Shown here one piece after another: positions 7,951 to 11,033 of a stretch of DNA of 11,033 nt. The DNA is taken from assembly GCA_027578815.1 (NCBI GenBank), contig JANBTH010000807.1, forward strand, positions 1-11,033, given 5' to 3'. The notes beneath the pieces are model-generated. The model did no database searches. It saw only the letters and a list, made by a program, of their open reading frames with translations, and was not told where the DNA came from. Origin of the DNA: Coemansia sp. RSA 1804. Taxonomy: Eukaryota; Kickxellomycota; Kickxellomycetes; Kickxellales; Kickxellaceae. The position numbers and the translations under genes were made by a program. Every line of letters begins with the position of its first letter. Position 1 is the stretch's first letter.

Positions 7951-9540
7951 AACGAAAAAGGCAAGAGCATAACAACACTGGCAGTAAGTAAATTGAATTA
8001 TTCCGTTTGCGTTTTCAGATACAGCCCACAGGAGCAGGACAATCGCATTACATCTTTTTCAAACAATGCCCTGCTATGAAGCGCCTAGCGTGCATGACAA
8101 CAAGTCGATAAAAGTATATGCAGATCGTGTCTGTTGAGAAAACAGCACACGCGCAAACATGCAAACCCCGGTTCGACAGTGAGAACAAAAGTAATCCAAG
8201 ATATATTGTATCTGAACGATGCGCTTGGATTGCAGCCGCGACAATTGTTATGTGCACTAAAATGAAATAAAGTAGCAAAAACTTGCATGGGCTTCCAGGT
8301 GGCACTAATGCTACTACTATATGCTTGGGATTGGTTAAACAAATACACAAGGCTATACAAGCTATGCACAATGTGTGGTGTCTCTTTGTTTTCATACAGT
8401 CTTAAACTGCTTTATCTTTTTAATGCAAACCGTAAATACACTTACGCAGCATACTATTTGGATGAGAACATTTGGCGTCGGAAGCCGAGTTTGGGGGTGT
8501 TCTGTCATCGTTCTTTTCTCCAGCCAGCCGCCAGGAAATGTAAGCAAATTGGAGCAGCCAACTCATGATTTCAAATATCTGGCCAACTAAGAAAAATATG
8601 TCGAGTGAAAAAGGGTCAACAGCGTGCGATGTACGATGGAATAGAAAACATTATATTACATTATAGAATGCTGCAACTGCAGCACAGCAGGGATAACCCT
8701 GGATCTTAAAGAAAAACTTCAGTAGGGCATGTATAAATAAAGTTGCAACAAGCCTCAGAAATCAGAACTACAAGGGTGTGATGCTTTAAAAATACATATG
8801 CATGTAAAGTATGAACAGAATTGATAGCAATAACATTGTAAAAATACAAAAATATGAATACATCTGCATACGTGTTTGAATTGGCATTGTTGTTTCGTGT
8901 TTTTTTCACAAGCCTGGCTTTTGGTCATGAGATTAGATGGGAGAAATGATGATGTATAAAAGTGGGAATGCTGCGTTTCTGTTCTCCATCCATCACACAT
9001 TACTTTACATGCATCCATCATATTGGCGATGCAGAGGATGAAAGAAGCCGTGGTCGCTGAACGCGGTTTTTGGCCCCCTTATACCTCGTAATTGGAAAAC
9101 TGGACTGAAAACGGAACACGGGAACATTTTGTCATTTCTGTCGCATTCTTGCGGTGGCAAAGATGTGGCTAATTATACAAAAGTAATAAAAACTGCGCCG
9201 CTATTGTATTATTTGCTTCTTGGCTTGGCAAGGTTTACCAAAGGCGTTCCGTGTTAACATCTAGGCAATGTAGTTGGTAAAATATTTACGTTTGCTGAAG
9301 CGGATTCTTGCACTGATCTAGGAAAGGTGATATTGGTCGTTGGCAAATAAGGAGCAGAAATGCAGCGCTGAAAGCGTTTGGGAATATTGGAATTTGCAAA
9401 CTGGCAAAAGTTTAAAGCCCTAAACTCCTCGCTCCATGCAGATTTTCCTCTTTCGAATGTAAAATGATCTTTTTTCCAAACGCAAGCATTTTCACAAAAT
9501 ACAGCACACAACAAGGGATCATGTGATTGCAATCCGTCCC
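7951..9540. other. AT-rich region upstream of Mio without a convincing gene
   Basis: I see no recognisable gene. Open frames at 8048-8395 (minus, ATG, 115 codons, hydrophobic) and 8287-8568 (plus, ATG, 93 codons, hydrophobic start) overlap in opposite directions and have no known motifs. The frame at 9254-9544 (minus) starts with GTG. TATAAAAG on the plus strand at 8955-8962 precedes a tiny ATG frame of 20 residues (9029-9091). Short inverted repeats lie at 8669-8701. There is no tRNA-like B box with a matching A box. Confidence 0.55.
8669..8701. repeat. Two adjacent short inverted repeats
   Basis: TGCTGCA (8669-8675) pairs with TGCAGCA (8678-8684) across a two-base spacer. Directly after it, CAGGG (8688-8692) pairs with CCCTG (8697-8701) around ATAA. 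The second is a plausible tetraloop hairpin. There is no adjacent gene to link them to. Confidence 0.45.
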
Positions 9541-10980
9541 ACACTTGCCTTTACATGCTGCTTTTGGGCAGAACGGGTACAAAATGCAGATCCTTCAACC
9601 TGGCCATAGCCACGATTTCAGATCTGGTCATCAAACCGGCGCTGTGTCTCTCCTATAACTTCACGAACAAATATCTCGCCTTTTACTAGATATTTCCGTG
9701 GGCGGGACACGCTTTAAGGCGTCTATTACAATTTTTGGAAACCCACCACACACAAGTTTGTGTGTTTTCACCACCCAAAAACCACCTTGGCTTTGCGGTA
9801 GCATAGTCCTTTGTGGTTGTTAGTCTTCTTAATGAAGCAGACTCAGCCAGCGGCACTTGCATCTGGTACCTTTGTCTATTGAAACATGAGCATAGTATGG
9901 TTTTAGCTTTTTTTGCTGGAGCTGAAAGAATGGGGCTACAAAATGGTTCCTCTACAAACTCTGCAACAAAAACCTGAGCGTTCTAATATTCAGCTATACT
10001 TTAAAAATGGAAAAAATAATTATTGGCTGATTCACATCAATCTCCGCAATGCTGTGGCTTGTTCCTTGGATTAACCTGGACCATGAGCTGGTCAGATGTG
10101 TCTGTGACGACATTAACATTGTGTTCTAGACCAGGACTGTCCTAACTTGCTTTACCAGCCCCCAAGAAGTATTGAAAGGGCTCTGAATGAATCACAACCT
10201 GCTCGTTTCTCAGACATGATCTTGCTTACTCCTTTGCTTGCTTTCTTTTCGCACAACAGTACAGAGCAGCGCATTTGATTGCAATGTAGGGAAAATCAGG
10301 TTGCTCTGGCCGTGTGATGCTAGTGGAATTGGTCGCCATCTACTGCCACGGCTGTATGACAAGCAGTAGCACAACCACCAAAGCAACATGAAAGAAACGC
10401 GGAGAAATAAAAGACGAAAGCTCGTCTTGTTTGCCTGCAGAGAAGGCTGGCTGTGTTCACTCATCTCCTCATAGCTTGTGTTGTTAACAAAAACCGTCTT
10501 GTCTAAAGCAATCGTTGTTCACTCTCATTATATGTACTCTAAACAGCTTCTACAATAGACATCATATATCACATCTGCTACTGCATATTATCACCGTCAT
10601 CACTGTCTCTATCATCATCAGCATCATCCATGTCAGACATTTCTGTGACCCGGCTGTGTATATGTGCAATTGCAATTTACAGCCAGCAGTTTTCCACATA
10701 CAAACAAGATAGCAAAGAGCCCATTCAAACCCAGAATGCAAATCACCATTATATGGACGGAAACTTCAAGAAAGCATCTACATCTTTCCTCACAAAGCAT
10801 GCACCATGTCTTCAGAGTGTGGGTTTTTTCTTTATGAAGATGCCCAATTGCGTCTATATGCTTGCTTTATGTCCGTAGTATTGGAACCAGACAGAATACA
10901 CGCTGGTTCTATTTCCAGAATAGAGCAAGCGGGGGGATGAGAGGGAGAAAGGCAGTGGGCAAGCAGCATCCCTAGACAAA
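9541..10980. other. AT-rich distal region without a convincing gene
   Basis: No recognisable coding sequence, RNA gene or transposon ends. The best frame is minus 10464-10210: ATG start with purine at -3, 84 residues, one possible membrane helix near residues 16-38, no known motif. Plus frames at 10515-10712 and 10630-10878 are low-complexity (ATC/ATT runs) or unremarkable. An inverted repeat lies at 9748-9765. Confidence 0.5.
9748..9765. repeat. Inverted repeat, 8-bp arms
   Basis: ACACACAA (9748-9755) and TTGTGTGT (9758-9765) are perfect reverse complements separated by GT. The surroundings are A/C-rich (ACCACC words), so this may come from simple-sequence drift. Confidence 0.5.
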
Positions 10981-11005
10981 CAAAGCAAAGCAAAGCAAAG
11001 CAAAG
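10981..11005. repeat. (CAAAG)5 pentanucleotide repeat
   Basis: Five perfect tandem CAAAG units, flanked by partial copies (CAAA before, CAAAT after). The same word pair occurs once at about 674-682. This is a simple repeat near the window end. Confidence 0.92.
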
Positions 11006-11033
11006 CAAATCACCGGCTTCGTGCGGCCTGCTT

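Noticed and set aside
8160..8180. GGTTCGA word resembling a tRNA B box
   Set aside because: The following bases do not fit the B-box consensus, and there is no A box or cloverleaf.
8048..8568. Overlapping open frames on opposite strands (115 codons minus, 93 codons plus)
   Set aside because: They conflict with each other, have AT-rich codon use unlike the real genes, and show no motifs.
8688..8705. Resemblance to the I-SceI homing-endonuclease site
   Set aside because: Only the GGGATAAC core matches; the right half differs, and no endonuclease gene is present.
8944..9060. Possible C/D-box snoRNA (ATGATGA near 8945, CTGA near 9057)
   Set aside because: No terminal stem and no clear internal C'/D' boxes; these short words occur by chance.
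9254..9544. 96-codon minus-strand open frame
   Set aside because: It starts only at GTG, has no recognisable domain and no supported upstream exon.
1..11033. CRISPR array, transposon ends, rRNA or tRNA genes
   Set aside because: No spaced direct repeats, long terminal inverted or direct repeats, transposase motifs or rRNA/tRNA signatures were seen on either strand.

Overview
The window looks like nuclear DNA of a fungus, most likely an early-diverging lineage (Zoopagomycota or Mucoromycota type). This rests on two intron-bearing genes for vacuole/lysosome proteins: an ABCD4-type ABC half-transporter, a family absent from Saccharomyces, and a Mio/Sea4 subunit of the SEACAT/GATOR2 complex. Coding DNA is moderately GC-rich, the spacers are AT-rich, and the introns are short (92 and 143 nt) with GT-AG ends. 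The lineage call is an inference and other eukaryotes are not excluded.

Layout. Positions 1-493 hold an open frame on the plus strand that may be a terminal exon, without recognisable homology. Positions 494-1148 are an AT-rich spacer with a (TA)12 microsatellite and a small hairpin. Positions 1149-3388 (minus) hold the ABCD4-like gene, with one predicted intron near its 3' end. Positions 3389-3873 are a 485-nt spacer serving as Mio 3' flank and ABCD4 promoter. Positions 3874-7691 (minus) hold the Mio/Sea4 gene; its first exon lies across a 143-nt intron and was found by matching the expected N-terminal propeller strand. Positions 7692-11033 hold the Mio promoter/5' leader and about 3.3 kb in which I see no convincing gene, only weak open frames, short inverted repeats and a (CAAAG)5 repeat at the end.

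Function. The two genes are co-oriented, with Mio upstream. By family knowledge, Mio/Sea4 acts on the vacuole/lysosome surface upstream of TORC1 in amino-acid signalling, and ABCD4 is a lysosomal half-transporter for cobalamin. Both belong to vacuolar nutrient handling, but nothing in the sequence shows coupled expression. The most useful results are the corrected gene ends: a 37-residue first exon for Mio, giving a predicted 1224-residue protein, and a spliced C-terminus for the transporter, giving a predicted 715 residues. A perfect splice-donor sequence is also embedded in the codons of the transporter H-loop. I did not find a mobile element, CRISPR array, tRNA or rRNA gene, or a plainly new multi-gene system.
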